64,000 bases of DNA from Bacillota bacterium (GTDB lineage Bacteria > Bacillota > Sulfobacillia > Sulfobacillales > Sulfobacillaceae). Every line of letters begins with the position of its first letter. Position 1 is the stretch's first letter. The translations under genes and the position numbers were made by a program. Shown in pieces: positions 49,940 through 60,279 of this stretch. The stretch lies in assembly GCA_021820485.1 (NCBI GenBank), contig JAKADO010000004.1, positions 1 to 64,000 of the forward strand, read 5' to 3'. Below the pieces are notes generated by a model. The model was not told where the DNA came from. It saw only the letters and a program-made list of their open reading frames with translations, and made no database searches.

Positions 49940-52642
49940 CTAGCGCGCCGGCATCCGTGCCGCACGCTTGAACGGCCGCAGCACGACATCGCGAACGGCA
50001 GCCAGCACTTGAATGAATCCCGATGCCGCCACAACAATCGCCCAGTCTCCCACCGCCAGAGGATCCGTCTTGAACAGCTGACTAAGCCACGGCACGTACA
50101 CCACAGCTAGCAGCATCGCAATCGATGACAGCACCGCCAGGACGGCCCAAGGGTTGGAGAAGAGCCCCACTTCAAGAAAGCTGCGATCTTCGGCCCGTGC
50201 GTCAAACACATGAAACAACTGACTTAAGATTAGTGTGGCAAGCGCCATGCTGCGGGCCTCTCGGAGCCCCATGCCCAAAGGGCCCATGGACAGCGCGAAC
50301 ACTGCCAATGTGCTCACACCAATTAAGATACCGCGGAAAGCGATTTTGGTGCCCAGCCCACGGGCAAAGATGCTTTCTGATGGTGGCCGGGGCGGGCGGT
50401 CCATCACTCCCGGCGACGGCGGATCGATGCCCAGGGCCATCGCAGGCAATCCGTCGGTCACCAGATTGACAAACAGGATCTGAATGGGCAGCAACGGCAA
50501 CGGCAACCCCATGAAGGCAGCTAGGAACATGACCAGTACCTCGCCGACGTTGCACGACAAGAGATAGCGGATGAATTTCCGAATGTTGTCGTAGATGGCG
50601 CGCCCTTCCTCAATCGCACGCACAATGGTGGCAAAGTTGTCATCGGTAAGAATCATGGCGGAGGCTTCCTTGGTGACGTCGGTGCCGGTCATCCCCATGG
50701 CCACTCCAATGTCTGCCTCCTTGACAGCCGGCGCATCGTTGACCCCGTCTCCCGTCATGGCGACGACGTGACCACGCGCCTTCCATGCCCGCACCACCCT
50801 GAGCTTATGCGGTGGCGATACACGCGCGTAGACGCGGATGCGATCGACTCGGTCAGTCAACTCCTCATCGCTCAGCAAATCCAGTTCGCGTCCCGTAATG
50901 ATTTCGTCGCCGCGCCCCAGCATGCCCAACTCGCGTGCAATGGCGCGCGCCGTATTGGGATGGTCTCCGGTTATCATCACCGTCCGCACGCCCGCCCGGT
51001 GCGCCTCCCGTACGGCTTCCATCGCTTCTGAACGGGGGGGGTCAATCATGCCGGTCAGTCCAAGGACAATCAACTCATCTTCCCATGCTTCAACCGGTTC
51101 TCCCGGCCGCGAAGGGCGGTATGCCACCAGCAGCACGCGCAACGCATCCTCGGCCATCGCGTCGTTGGCCAGCATCACCTCGCGCCGCTTGGCATCATCG
51201 AGTGGCGTGACCTGTCCGTTCACTTCAATGAAGCGGCACCGCGGCAGCAGCGCATCGGCCGCCCCTTTGACATACACGAATGATTGGTTTTTCGCGTTTC
51301 TGACCGCCACCGCCATGCGCTGCCGCTCTGACTCGAAGGGTATTTCCCCCACACGCGGAAACTCTTTGGCCAAGTCGGAAGGCTTTTCCCCCTGTTCCAC
51401 GGCGGCCCAGAGCAGAGCGAGTTCGGTCGGGTCGCCTTGACCCTCGGCCTCGACCGAGTCCGCATCTTCGCGCGTCAATCGAGCGTTGTTGCAGAGAACC
51501 GCACCGCGGACGAGATGGGCCAACGCCTTCTGGGTATCCAAGTCTGGTCGCTCTCCGTTGACAAGAAATCCATGTCCTTCCAGACTGCGCTTAAGACGCC
51601 GCCCATTGGCCCAGATATCGGTGACCGTCATCTTGTTTCGGGTGAGCGTGCCGGTTTTGTCGGAGCAGATGACCGTGGTGCATCCGAGCGTCTCTACAGC
51701 GGGCAGGCGTCGGACAATGGCGTGTGCCTTAATCATGCGTTGGACGCCTAATGCCAGGGCAATGGTGACAATAGCGGGAAGACCCTCAGGAATGGCTGCA
51801 ACGGCTAGGCTCACGCCCGTGAGAAACATTTGGTAGAGAGGTTCCCCGCGGATAAGCCCCGTCATGACCACAACACCGACAATCAACAGCGAGAGAATGA
51901 CGAGAACCTTTCCCAACTGCTCCAAACGCCGTTGCAAGGGCGTCTGATCCTCTACGGCCTCCCGGATCAAGTGGGCAATGGTCCCCATCTCCGTGGTCAT
52001 GCCCGTAGCCACGACGAGAGCCCGTGCCCTTCCCCGTGAAACCGTCGTGCCCATGAACACCATGTTGGTCCGATCAGCCAACGGAGCCTCCGGATCCGGG
52101 ATGTCCGCGACATGCTTTTTTACAGTGGTCGACTCACCGGTCAATGCCGCTTCCTCTGTCTCAAGCCCGGTTTGAAAGATGATGCGGCAATCGGCTGGAA
52201 CCCGGTCTCCTGCCTCCAATTCCACAACATCCCCCGGCACTAAGTCACGCGCGGGAATCTCCGCCAGTGTGCCCGCTCGCATCACCTTCGCCTCTGGGGC
52301 GGTCAGAGCCCTAAGTGTCTCCACCGACTTTTCCGCCCGGTATTCCTGCATGAAACCCAGAATGGCATTCATGATGACAATCGCCACAATGGTAATGCCA
52401 TCACCAGTTTCCCCCAGCAAGAAGGAGATGACAGTCGCTGCCAACAGCACCATCACCATGAAATCCTTGAACTGCTCAATAAAAATCTCCATGGGAGATG
52501 TCTTGCGCGCTTCCTTGAGGGCGTTTGGCCCTGCTTCTTGCAGCCGTCTCTCAGCTTCGGCAGGGGAAAGCCCCCGTTCGCCATCCGATCGAAGCTGCAT
52601 AACGGCTTCATCGGCTTTTAGGGTGTGCCATAGGGCAGCCAA
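49940..52642 (-). CDS. P-type cation-transporting ATPase, Ca2+ type (PacL/PMR1-like)
   Basis: CSDKTGTLTRNKM, TGDGVNDAPAVKEADIG, IPEGLPAIVTIALALG. Confidence 0.93.
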   Translation of the reverse strand: MAALWHTLKADEAVMQLRSDGERGLSPAEAERRLQEAGPNALKEARKTSPMEIFIEQFKDFMVMVLLAATVISFLLGETGDGITIVAIVIMNAILGFMQEYRAEKSVETLRALTAPEAKVMRAGTLAEIPARDLVPGDVVELEAGDRVPADCRIIFQTGLETEEAALTGESTTVKKHVADIPDPEAPLADRTNMVFMGTTVSRGRARALVVATGMTTEMGTIAHLIREAVEDQTPLQRRLEQLGKVLVILSLLIVGVVVMTGLIRGEPLYQMFLTGVSLAVAAIPEGLPAIVTIALALGVQRMIKAHAIVRRLPAVETLGCTTVICSDKTGTLTRNKMTVTDIWANGRRLKRSLEGHGFLVNGERPDLDTQKALAHLVRGAVLCNNARLTREDADSVEAEGQGDPTELALLWAAVEQGEKPSDLAKEFPRVGEIPFESERQRMAVAVRNAKNQSFVYVKGAADALLPRCRFIEVNGQVTPLDDAKRREVMLANDAMAEDALRVLLVAYRPSRPGEPVEAWEDELIVLGLTGMIDPPRSEAMEAVREAHRAGVRTVMITGDHPNTARAIARELGMLGRGDEIITGRELDLLSDEELTDRVDRIRVYARVSPPHKLRVVRAWKARGHVVAMTGDGVNDAPAVKEADIGVAMGMTGTDVTKEASAMILTDDNFATIVRAIEEGRAIYDNIRKFIRYLLSCNVGEVLVMFLAAFMGLPLPLLPIQILFVNLVTDGLPAMALGIDPPSPGVMDRPPRPPSESIFARGLGTKIAFRGILIGVSTLAVFALSMGPLGMGLREARSMALATLILSQLFHVFDARAEDRSFLEVGLFSNPWAVLAVLSSIAMLLAVVYVPWLSQLFKTDPLAVGDWAIVVAASGFIQVLAAVRDVVLRPFKRAARMPAR

Positions 52643-52730
52643 CAGAATCCCTCCTGTCCATCCTCGCCATTAAGGTATGTCCTCTCCGGCGTGGACAGAA
52701 CTGCTCGCCCGCGGCCCCCAATCCCAAGGC

Positions 52731-53672
52731 CTAGGAAGTCTCTGGATGTTCCCCTGGCCCCGTACGCAATGCCTCTCCCAATGTGCCGGACCGACCCTCC
52801 CGACTCAAGAGCAGCGCTCCCACCACGATGAGAATCGAGCCGGCGAGAAACCCCCAGCGAATGGGCTCCTTCAGCACCAACCACCCCAGAAGCGTCCCAA
52901 CCACTGGTTGCAAAAAGAAGTAAATTCCCGCGGCGGCTGCGCTCACGGCCTGAACTCCCTGATTCCAGAGAAAGAAAGCCCCTGCCGTCGCCACGACACC
53001 GACATAAAGAAGGCCCTCCAGAGTGCCCCATTGCGTCAGGCGGGGCAGCATTCGAACAAAGGGGCCGAGCGCCGCCGGAGTGAGCAGAGCCCAAGCGACC
53101 AGCATGCCATAGAACGTAACCAGGAGCGGCGAGTAGGTATGCGGCACCTGCTTGACCATGACCGACATCAACGCCCAAGTCAGCGCCGCTGCCCCAAGGA
53201 TGAGTCCTCCGACAGCCTGCCGCGAGCCCAGCGGCCCTATGCCCGCGATGACCAAAACACCCAGGGTTGCCGCTCCCAGCGAGAGCGCGCGTCTAAGCGT
53301 AATGGGCTCGTGCCGAATTAACCGGGCAAACACCACCATGAAGGCTGGCGTGGCGGCTGTCACTACCGAGCCCATCTGCGCGGTGGAGAGCGCCGTTCCC
53401 ACAAATTGAGCCCCAATTGATATCACATATCCAATTACGCCGATGGCGGCCACAAGCAGCACGTGTTGAGGCTCAACCCTCCACGACGCGCGCCTTAACA
53501 CCAGGGCAAAGCCCAGCACTACAAGAGCTATGAGGTATCGAATCCACATCAAGAGGGGCGCGCTCATCTCGGTAAGCAAGACCTTGGAAACCACGTACAT
53601 GCCGCCCCAGGCACTGGCCGCGAGAATGAGAGAGATTGGACCTACCCAGCGCGAACGTGTTTTCATACGCAT
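52731..53672 (-). CDS. EamA/DMT superfamily transporter
   Basis: 313 aa, about ten TM segments, duplicated EamA pattern. Confidence 0.88.
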   Translation of the reverse strand: MRMKTRSRWVGPISLILAASAWGGMYVVSKVLLTEMSAPLLMWIRYLIALVVLGFALVLRRASWRVEPQHVLLVAAIGVIGYVISIGAQFVGTALSTAQMGSVVTAATPAFMVVFARLIRHEPITLRRALSLGAATLGVLVIAGIGPLGSRQAVGGLILGAAALTWALMSVMVKQVPHTYSPLLVTFYGMLVAWALLTPAALGPFVRMLPRLTQWGTLEGLLYVGVVATAGAFFLWNQGVQAVSAAAAGIYFFLQPVVGTLLGWLVLKEPIRWGFLAGSILIVVGALLLSREGRSGTLGEALRTGPGEHPETS

Positions 53673-53726
53673 TACTTCGCAATTGGCCGCTATTCTCCTG
53701 TCATCTCCGAGACTTTTTTCAACCTC

Positions 53727-53755
53727 TCGACAAGGCAGTGCAGACGGAATATAAT
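53727..53755 (+). promoter_or_regulatory. Sigma-A-type promoter of proBA
   Basis: TCGACA-N17-TATAAT. Confidence 0.75.
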
Positions 53756-53764
53756 ACGTTCATC

Positions 53765-53778
53765 TGTATATTTATGCA
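53765..53778 (+). promoter_or_regulatory. ARG-box-like site TGTATATTTATGCA
   Basis: Near-palindrome just downstream of the proBA -10; 13-mer recurs at 60267-60279. Confidence 0.4.
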
Positions 53779-53799
53779 CATCGCCCAAGGAGGAGTCCC

Positions 53800-54588
53800 A
53801 TGCGCCGCGTGATTAAAATTGGCACGTCAACGGCACTCACCCCCCATGGCTCGATACACGAGCAGCGTCTTTCGGAAATCGCCACTGGTCTGCGTCTTCT
53901 GATCGCCCGCGGAGACCAGGTTGTCCTGGTGGTCTCGGGGGCGGTCGGGTTGGGCCGCAGCCTTCATCCCAAGACCCCGTTGTCCCACGCGGCGCGCCAG
54001 GCCCATGCGGCTCTGGGACAGACCTTGCTGCTGGAAGCCTATCGCACGGCTCTCCGGCCGCTGGCCGCGGCGCAGCTCTTGGTCACCGGCGCGGACTTTC
54101 AGGACCCTGTTGTAAGCTCCACCTTTCGGGACACGCTGCTCCACTTGATGGCCATTGGCGCCGTGCCCCTCGTGAACGCCAACGATCCCATTACGAGCCA
54201 CCAGACCTCGATCGACAACGACACCTTGGCGGCCCATGTGGCCGCGCTTTGGGGCGCCGGACAACTCGTGCTGCTCTCCGACGTGGATGGCCTATACAGC
54301 GATAACCCACGCACCAATCCCAACGCCTACCGCATACCCGTCATGTCCTGGGTCACCCCCGCACATCTCGATCAGTTTGCGCACGGCAGTCCTGGCCCGT
54401 GGGGCTACGGCGGCATCGTGTCGAAGCTCCGCGCCGCTCAAATTGCCCAGGAGGCGGGAGTTGAAACCATACTGATGGCGGGAGATTCCCCCGGGGTCTG
54501 GCATGCCCTCGCATCCCGAGACTATCGCCAAGCCACCCGGTTTCAGGCCAACAAGGAGGACCGCCATGCTGCAGGAACGATTAGCTGA
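53800..54588 (+). CDS. proB: Glutamate 5-kinase, short form lacking PUA domain
   Basis: 262 aa; VVLVVSGAVGLG, FQDPVVSSTFRDTL, LLSDVDGLYSDNP. Confidence 0.92.
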   Translation: MRRVIKIGTSTALTPHGSIHEQRLSEIATGLRLLIARGDQVVLVVSGAVGLGRSLHPKTPLSHAARQAHAALGQTLLLEAYRTALRPLAAAQLLVTGADFQDPVVSSTFRDTLLHLMAIGAVPLVNANDPITSHQTSIDNDTLAAHVAALWGAGQLVLLSDVDGLYSDNPRTNPNAYRIPVMSWVTPAHLDQFAHGSPGPWGYGGIVSKLRAAQIAQEAGVETILMAGDSPGVWHALASRDYRQATRFQANKEDRHAAGTIS

Positions 54589-55804
54589 AGCCAAGGACGC
54601 ACAACGGTCTTGGGCTCAATCCACCCTTGCCGCGAGACATCGGGTATTGAGCCTCATGGAAGATCTCCTCTTTCATCGCCAAGACATTGTCTTGAAAGCC
54701 AATCAGGAGGACCTCGCGCACGCCGAGCGCCAAGGATTGGATGAGCCGCGCCGCGCCCGCCTTCGTCTTTCGGAGGCGAAACTTCAAGGCCTAGCTCAGG
54801 GCCTTGCCGCTGTCCGGCAGCTCCCCGACCCTCTAGGACTCGGCACGCGGCGAACGCTCGCCAATGGGCTCGTTTTGGAGCAAGTGCAAGTGCCGCTCGG
54901 GGTTGTTGCACTCATTTATGAAAGCCGACCAAGCGTGACGGTGGAAGCGGTCAGCTTGGTGTTGAAAAGCGGCAACGCGATTCTCTTGCGTGGAAGCCGC
55001 GAAGCGCAGCACACCAATGCAGCCTTGGTCACCTTATGGCAAGAGGCGCTGAAGCAAGCGGAGTGCCCCCAGTCCCTGGTGCAGCTGCTGGATGATCCAA
55101 GCCGCGCGATGGCCCGACAGCTCATGCATCTTGAAGGCCTTGACCTCTTGATTCCCCGCGGGGGAGCGTCGCTCATCAAGACAGTGGTGCAAGAAGCCAC
55201 TGTCCCCGTGGTGGAAACCGGGGTCGGCAATTGTCATCTGTATGTTGATGCTGCGGCCGATCTTGCGATGGCGGTTCGCATCCTTCGGGACGGCAAGGTG
55301 GGAAACCCGGCGGTCTGCAATGCGCTTGAAACCGTTTTGGTTCACCGGTCCGTGCACCGCGCGTTTCTCCCCATGGCGAATGACGCGCTCAAAGCGGATG
55401 GCGTCGTGTGGCACGGCGACGCGTGCGTCCAATCCCTGGTGCCAGGTGCGCTCCCGGCCACAGAGGCGGACTGGTCGGAGGAATACTTGGGACTGCATCT
55501 CGCCGCCCGGGTCGTGGACAGTCTTGACGAGGCGCTGACTCACGTGCACCGTTACGGCACCCGCCATTCAGAAACCATTGTCACCAACGACCACGCGGTG
55601 GGGGAGCGATTCCTGGCCGAAGTCGACGCGGCCGTGGTGTACTGGAATGCTTCAACGCGGTTCTCTGACGGATATCAGTTTGGCTTGGGGGGCGAAATGG
55701 GCATCAGCACCCAAAAGCTTCACGCCCGCGGGCCGATGGGAATGGCAGCCTTGACCAGCACCAAAACGCTGGCCTACGGAAACGGCCAGACACGCGATTT
55801 CTAG
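54566..55804 (+). CDS. proA: Gamma-glutamyl phosphate reductase
   Basis: VPLGVVALIYESRPSVTVEAVSLVLKSGNAILLRGSREA, NPAVCNALETVLVH. Start refined to ATG at 54566 (AAGGAGG RBS). Confidence 0.95.
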   Translation: MLQERLAEAKDAQRSWAQSTLAARHRVLSLMEDLLFHRQDIVLKANQEDLAHAERQGLDEPRRARLRLSEAKLQGLAQGLAAVRQLPDPLGLGTRRTLANGLVLEQVQVPLGVVALIYESRPSVTVEAVSLVLKSGNAILLRGSREAQHTNAALVTLWQEALKQAECPQSLVQLLDDPSRAMARQLMHLEGLDLLIPRGGASLIKTVVQEATVPVVETGVGNCHLYVDAAADLAMAVRILRDGKVGNPAVCNALETVLVHRSVHRAFLPMANDALKADGVVWHGDACVQSLVPGALPATEADWSEEYLGLHLAARVVDSLDEALTHVHRYGTRHSETIVTNDHAVGERFLAEVDAAVVYWNASTRFSDGYQFGLGGEMGISTQKLHARGPMGMAALTSTKTLAYGNGQTRDF

Positions 55805-55809
55805 TCAAA

Positions 55810-55830
55810 AGGGGCGGCACTGCCGCCCCT
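55810..55830. terminator. Bidirectional terminator between proA and glutamate synthase
   Basis: AGGGGCGGCAcTGCCGCCCCT; TTTT on the minus-strand exit. Stem overlaps the glutamate synthase stop codon. Confidence 0.7.
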
Positions 55831-58800
55831 ATTCTGTCGATATCTGCTGGTCCAACCCGCCGGCTTCTGGCACGACCTTGAGAAAGTGGCTCAGGGGATC
55901 TCGCAACAGGGGTTCCAAGTCCGAGACCCGTTCGGGCTGCCCACTGGCTTCCAAGGCTTCGACAGCGTGCCGCAGCAAGGCCTGAATGGGACCCGCGTCG
56001 GCGCTCTGCACTGCTTGGAGCTTCACAGCCGCTCCGCGCGACAGTCTGGTCCGCAAGAACGCCTCGGTTAGACCTCGCCCTGGGTCATGCAAGAGGTAGA
56101 TGATGCCGCCGGTCATGCCAGCAGCCAGCCAGGGTCCCGGATCGGCCAGCACCATCGCCTCCCCTTGTGTCATATATTCGAAGCCAAACCCCTTGATTGC
56201 AGCGCTTTCCCACCATCCCCCGGATCCGGGATCCGGAAGGCCATCACCCATAATGACTATGCGCGCGCCAGCCAAGCGTACGCCCGCCCGGGCGTCGGCT
56301 CCCCCCTGAACGATAATGGTTCCGTCTTGAGCGCCGTAGGCCAGACTCTTGCCCACGTGCCCACCGAGTCCACGGGATTTCATCACCCAGATGCGCCCGC
56401 CGGATGCCCCCTTGCCCACGCCATCCTGAGCGCCTCCCCACGCCAGGCAACTTAACCCCGCCGTCAGAAAAGCGCCAAACCCCTGACCCGCCACCCCCGG
56501 CACCACCACCTGCTCCGGCCACTCGGCCTGGCGTGCTGCCAACCGCCCCGCTTGGGACACGCCAGCCAGACGCATGCGATGTCCATTGTCCGCGCCGGAA
56601 CCGGCTCTCCGGTCCGCTGGCACAGCCGCACCGTTCACTTCTGACAACAACGTGTCTTCCTCGGCCAGTGACTCAACCCATGCTCGAAAGTCCAGCCGCT
56701 CCTGAGCGCCCCATTGCCGCAGCCATTGCCATTGCCCCACCGCCTCCCGCACCGAGGCAATCCCGAGATGCTTCAAACGAGAAGCCAGTTCCTCGCCTAA
56801 GCCCTGAAAGAACCGGGTCAAATGGTCGACCGCAACATCCAGATGTTGCGGCTGAAAGCGCTTGACACCGCGGGTCGCGGCCTCCGCCTCACTGTCGATT
56901 TGGGTGGTAATGCCTACGTGGCAGGTGTCCTTTTGGCATTGCCGGCAGATGGTGCACCCTAGAGCCACCATAGCCATGGTGCCGAAGCCCACGCGATCCG
57001 CCCCCAGCAAAATCAACTTCAAGACATCATCACTGGTGCGCACCCCGCCGTCAGCCCACAGCTCAACCCGCGACCGGACGCCAGACTGCACCAATGCCTG
57101 ATGGACCAGCGGCACGCCAATATCGACGGGCAATCCCGCGTGGCGAAGCGCATGGAGACGGGCCGCGCCAGTTCCTCCGTCAAATCCGGACAGGGCAATC
57201 ACATCGGCCCCAGTCTTGACAATGCCGACCGCAATCGTGCCAATGTTTGGCACTACGGGAACCTTCACCACTACCCGGAGACTGGGATTAACGGCCTTAA
57301 GCTCCTCGACCAGTTGACGCAGATCCTCAATGGAATACAAATCATGGTTGTTGCTTGGTGAAATCAAGTCGATGCCCGGCTTGGCGTTCCGGGCTTTGGC
57401 GACTTTTGGTGAGACTTTCCGGCCCGGAAGATGTCCCCCTTCTCCGGGCTTCGCACCCTGGCCGATTTTAATCTCCACATAGCGAGCGCCGTTCAAGAGC
57501 GTCGCGTTCACACCAAACCGCCCGGATGCCACCTGATATCCACGCCAAGGCGCGTACTGCCCGATCATGTCGGGAATCTCCCCGCCTTCCCCGTTCATAG
57601 AGACGATATTGAGCACCCGCGCAGCCTCGGCATAGGCCCGAAAAGCTGTCTCGCCTTGCGATCCGAAGGACATCGACGAAATCACGAACGGGTAGTCATG
57701 GGTTCCCGTTTTCAAGGAGGTTGCCGCGATCGGGTGCGCATCATGCCGCGTCACGCGCAGCACGTGCCGCATCTGGGTGGGCAGTTGCTGCTCCACTGCG
57801 CGGACAGCCAGTAGGAAGTCCCGTCCCGAAATCTCCCCGGAAGCCATGCGCAACCCCGCCTTGTAGACGTGCGTACTCGAGCGCAAGATGAAGCGCGGCT
57901 TCTCCTCGGAGGCCATCACAGCCATCCGTTCCTGCCATATTAATTGACGCCGCCGCTCCCAATCTTCCAACTTGGGCGCCGCAAAGGTTGGCACCCCCAG
58001 AAGGTCGGCCACCTCGGCCGGAAGCCCAATAGCCGAAAAGTTTCTCCCATAGCCTGCCAGCCAATGGGTCCCCATTGTGGAAATAATCTTTTCAAGTCCA
58101 TGGTTCAAGACCGGGAGGGCCGACCCGACGTCTCCCATCAGCCCCCACAGGGCATAGGGAACCAGAGCGCTTGCACCCAGTCCCAGGAGAACCGCCGCAT
58201 CGTGCAGGTGTCGAATCGAACCACTCCGCACCACAATGGATGCCTGCCGGTCCAAGCCTGCTTCCCGAAGGGCGGTCTTGACCGCCGCCAACGCCAGCGC
58301 CGGATCAAGCCCAACCGAAGCCTCTGGCTGATAAGCGCCACGATCGTCCAAGACCAGCACCACCGCTCCCTGGCGCACCGCCGACTGCGCTGTTTGACCG
58401 AGGCGCTTTGAAGCGGCAATCTCGGCCACGTTCCGGGGCCAGTGCAGCGGCAAAATGACCGGGGCTTCGGGAAAGTGTCCGGCAATTGCCTCTAAATCCT
58501 GATCCGTCATCCAGGGGTGCTCAATATGCAGGATCGCCTCCTTCCCGAGAGTCGCGAAATTCGAAGGTCTCGAGCCAATCCATCCGTCCAAGCGGAAATG
58601 CTCCGCCTCGCGTTCGCGGTCAAGCGCGGGGTTGGTCACCACTGCCACCGTCTCGTGCAAGTGGTCTGCCACCGTTACATTCCCGTCCGCCAGAGCTGCC
58701 AAAGGCCCATCAAACCCCAACGACCCAATGGGCTCCTGCCCTGTCTCCCGCCACGCCTTCACCACATTCAGATCATCGCGCGTCCACCCGTCAGCAGCCA

Positions 58801-60043
58801 GCCGCCACGAAGGCAAAGGGACGGCATAGGCGCCAGTTCCGGTGCTGATGGTGCGGACCGAAGGCTGGGGACCTATCCTCCTAACCAGCGATTGCTGAAT
58901 GGATTCCGCCGCCCATGATTGAATCGGGCCTTCGCGCTCCCACGTCCAAGCCAGAACCTCTCCAGCTCCCATGATGCGCGGCTCCGCAATCCACTCCTTC
59001 GACGGCACAATTCCCGGTTCAGACGACACCACGATGGTGGTATCGGTTTCGAGCACCCACAGCGGCCGGAGACCCATGGCATCCACAGCCGCAACCAAAG
59101 AGAAGCCGTCTGTCACAACCAGTGCCTGGGGCCCCTGAACGACTGGGGGCCAAAGCGTTTCCACTTGTGCATGCACGGTTTGCCACTCGGCCGGCCAATC
59201 CTGAACCATGGACGGCGGCGGCGCCGACAAAAGACGCACCGTCTCGGCCAATGAGAGTCCCCAACGGCGGCGCAGCAAGGCCAAGGCATAATCCAGCGAT
59301 TGCGAGTCGCTTCCCTCCCGCACCGGATTCACGCCGAGGCCGGCCAACTCACTGCGCACGCGGTCGATGGTGTTGATCTCCCCGTTGTGGGCCAATCCCA
59401 GGAATGGCTGAACCCGCATTAGGGAGGTCGCAGTGTTGGTTGAAAATCGATTGTGTCCCACGACCAGCCGAGGATGGAATCCATCGCCCCAGAGTTTGTG
59501 GGCATATTCCCGAAGCCGCTGACTATCCCCGCGGCACTTCAATACCGCCAGCTCGCGGTCAAAAGACGCCACTCGCCCGGGCAATGCGCGTTCAAGCCGC
59601 TCAAGAGCCGCGACAAAGCGACGATCATCGTCGTCTCGTGGGTTGAGTTCCAAAGCCGCGCTCCACAGCCCTTCATCGCCATCGATGACGTCCCAGTATG
59701 CCGAAATGACGGAAAAACCTTCGTGTCCCAGCTCTGACCGCACCAACTCCGCTGTAGACCGCTCTTCGGCCAGCGGGATGGCCAGCGTAAGATACCACAA
59801 TTGGTTCCGATTCAGTGGCCGGTCTGACAACCGTAAATTCCATAGGTGACGCGGGCGACTGACGAGAAGTCCTGCCCCATCCGATTGCCCGTCAATTTTG
59901 CCAGCCCGATGCTCCATCGTCTGAAGCGCGTCCAAGGCGCCGACCCACAACGGCTGAGCCGCCTGAGGCGCTGGATCCTTGAGAACCGCCGCATACACCG
60001 CGCACGCATCATACTCGGGCTTTGAAACTTGCGCTATACGCAT
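55829..60043 (-). CDS. gltB: Glutamate synthase large subunit
   Basis: GATase II N-terminus (EYDACAVYAAVLKDP), FMN domain (KPGEGGHLPGRKVSPKVAKAR), CTICRQCQKDTC Fe-S motif, GXGXG C-terminus. Start refined to ATG at 60043. Confidence 0.94.
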   Translation of the reverse strand: MRIAQVSKPEYDACAVYAAVLKDPAPQAAQPLWVGALDALQTMEHRAGKIDGQSDGAGLLVSRPRHLWNLRLSDRPLNRNQLWYLTLAIPLAEERSTAELVRSELGHEGFSVISAYWDVIDGDEGLWSAALELNPRDDDDRRFVAALERLERALPGRVASFDRELAVLKCRGDSQRLREYAHKLWGDGFHPRLVVGHNRFSTNTATSLMRVQPFLGLAHNGEINTIDRVRSELAGLGVNPVREGSDSQSLDYALALLRRRWGLSLAETVRLLSAPPPSMVQDWPAEWQTVHAQVETLWPPVVQGPQALVVTDGFSLVAAVDAMGLRPLWVLETDTTIVVSSEPGIVPSKEWIAEPRIMGAGEVLAWTWEREGPIQSWAAESIQQSLVRRIGPQPSVRTISTGTGAYAVPLPSWRLAADGWTRDDLNVVKAWRETGQEPIGSLGFDGPLAALADGNVTVADHLHETVAVVTNPALDREREAEHFRLDGWIGSRPSNFATLGKEAILHIEHPWMTDQDLEAIAGHFPEAPVILPLHWPRNVAEIAASKRLGQTAQSAVRQGAVVLVLDDRGAYQPEASVGLDPALALAAVKTALREAGLDRQASIVVRSGSIRHLHDAAVLLGLGASALVPYALWGLMGDVGSALPVLNHGLEKIISTMGTHWLAGYGRNFSAIGLPAEVADLLGVPTFAAPKLEDWERRRQLIWQERMAVMASEEKPRFILRSSTHVYKAGLRMASGEISGRDFLLAVRAVEQQLPTQMRHVLRVTRHDAHPIAATSLKTGTHDYPFVISSMSFGSQGETAFRAYAEAARVLNIVSMNGEGGEIPDMIGQYAPWRGYQVASGRFGVNATLLNGARYVEIKIGQGAKPGEGGHLPGRKVSPKVAKARNAKPGIDLISPSNNHDLYSIEDLRQLVEELKAVNPSLRVVVKVPVVPNIGTIAVGIVKTGADVIALSGFDGGTGAARLHALRHAGLPVDIGVPLVHQALVQSGVRSRVELWADGGVRTSDDVLKLILLGADRVGFGTMAMVALGCTICRQCQKDTCHVGITTQIDSEAEAATRGVKRFQPQHLDVAVDHLTRFFQGLGEELASRLKHLGIASVREAVGQWQWLRQWGAQERLDFRAWVESLAEEDTLLSEVNGAAVPADRRAGSGADNGHRMRLAGVSQAGRLAARQAEWPEQVVVPGVAGQGFGAFLTAGLSCLAWGGAQDGVGKGASGGRIWVMKSRGLGGHVGKSLAYGAQDGTIIVQGGADARAGVRLAGARIVIMGDGLPDPGSGGWWESAAIKGFGFEYMTQGEAMVLADPGPWLAAGMTGGIIYLLHDPGRGLTEAFLRTRLSRGAAVKLQAVQSADAGPIQALLRHAVEALEASGQPERVSDLEPLLRDPLSHFLKVVPEAGGLDQQISTE

Positions 60044-60219
60044 ACGCGCACCTCCTTGCGGCAATAGAACCATCGAGAGCGGCCACCAACGTTCCGCTTC
60101 GATTCGGAATATGAGAACTAACTGGGGTATTGTGGACCACGCCAGCACCGTGGACTAGAAGCATCGGCGTCGGCTGCACACAATGTGATGACTGAGTTAT
60201 TCTGCGGGGTATTGGCATG

Positions 60220-60249
60220 ATTATACAACACATTCCGCTATTTTGCCAA
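60220..60249 (-). promoter_or_regulatory. Sigma-A-type promoter of glutamate synthase gene
   Basis: TTGGCA-N18-TATAAT on minus strand. Confidence 0.75.
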
Positions 60250-60266
60250 ACATTATGAGGATACTA

Positions 60267-60279
60267 TGTATATTTATGC
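60267..60279 (+). promoter_or_regulatory. ARG-box-like site TGTATATTTATGC upstream of gltB / MBL hydrolase
   Basis: Identical 13-mer to 53765-53777. Confidence 0.35.

Noticed and set aside
55829-60043. gltD partner next to gltB
   Set aside because: No small-subunit gene flanks gltB; neighbours are proA and an MBL hydrolase.
60044-60213. glnA/glutamine riboswitch in the gltB leader
   Set aside because: CGAAGCGGAACG only loosely resembles the CGAAGGAACGC core; other conserved elements are missing.
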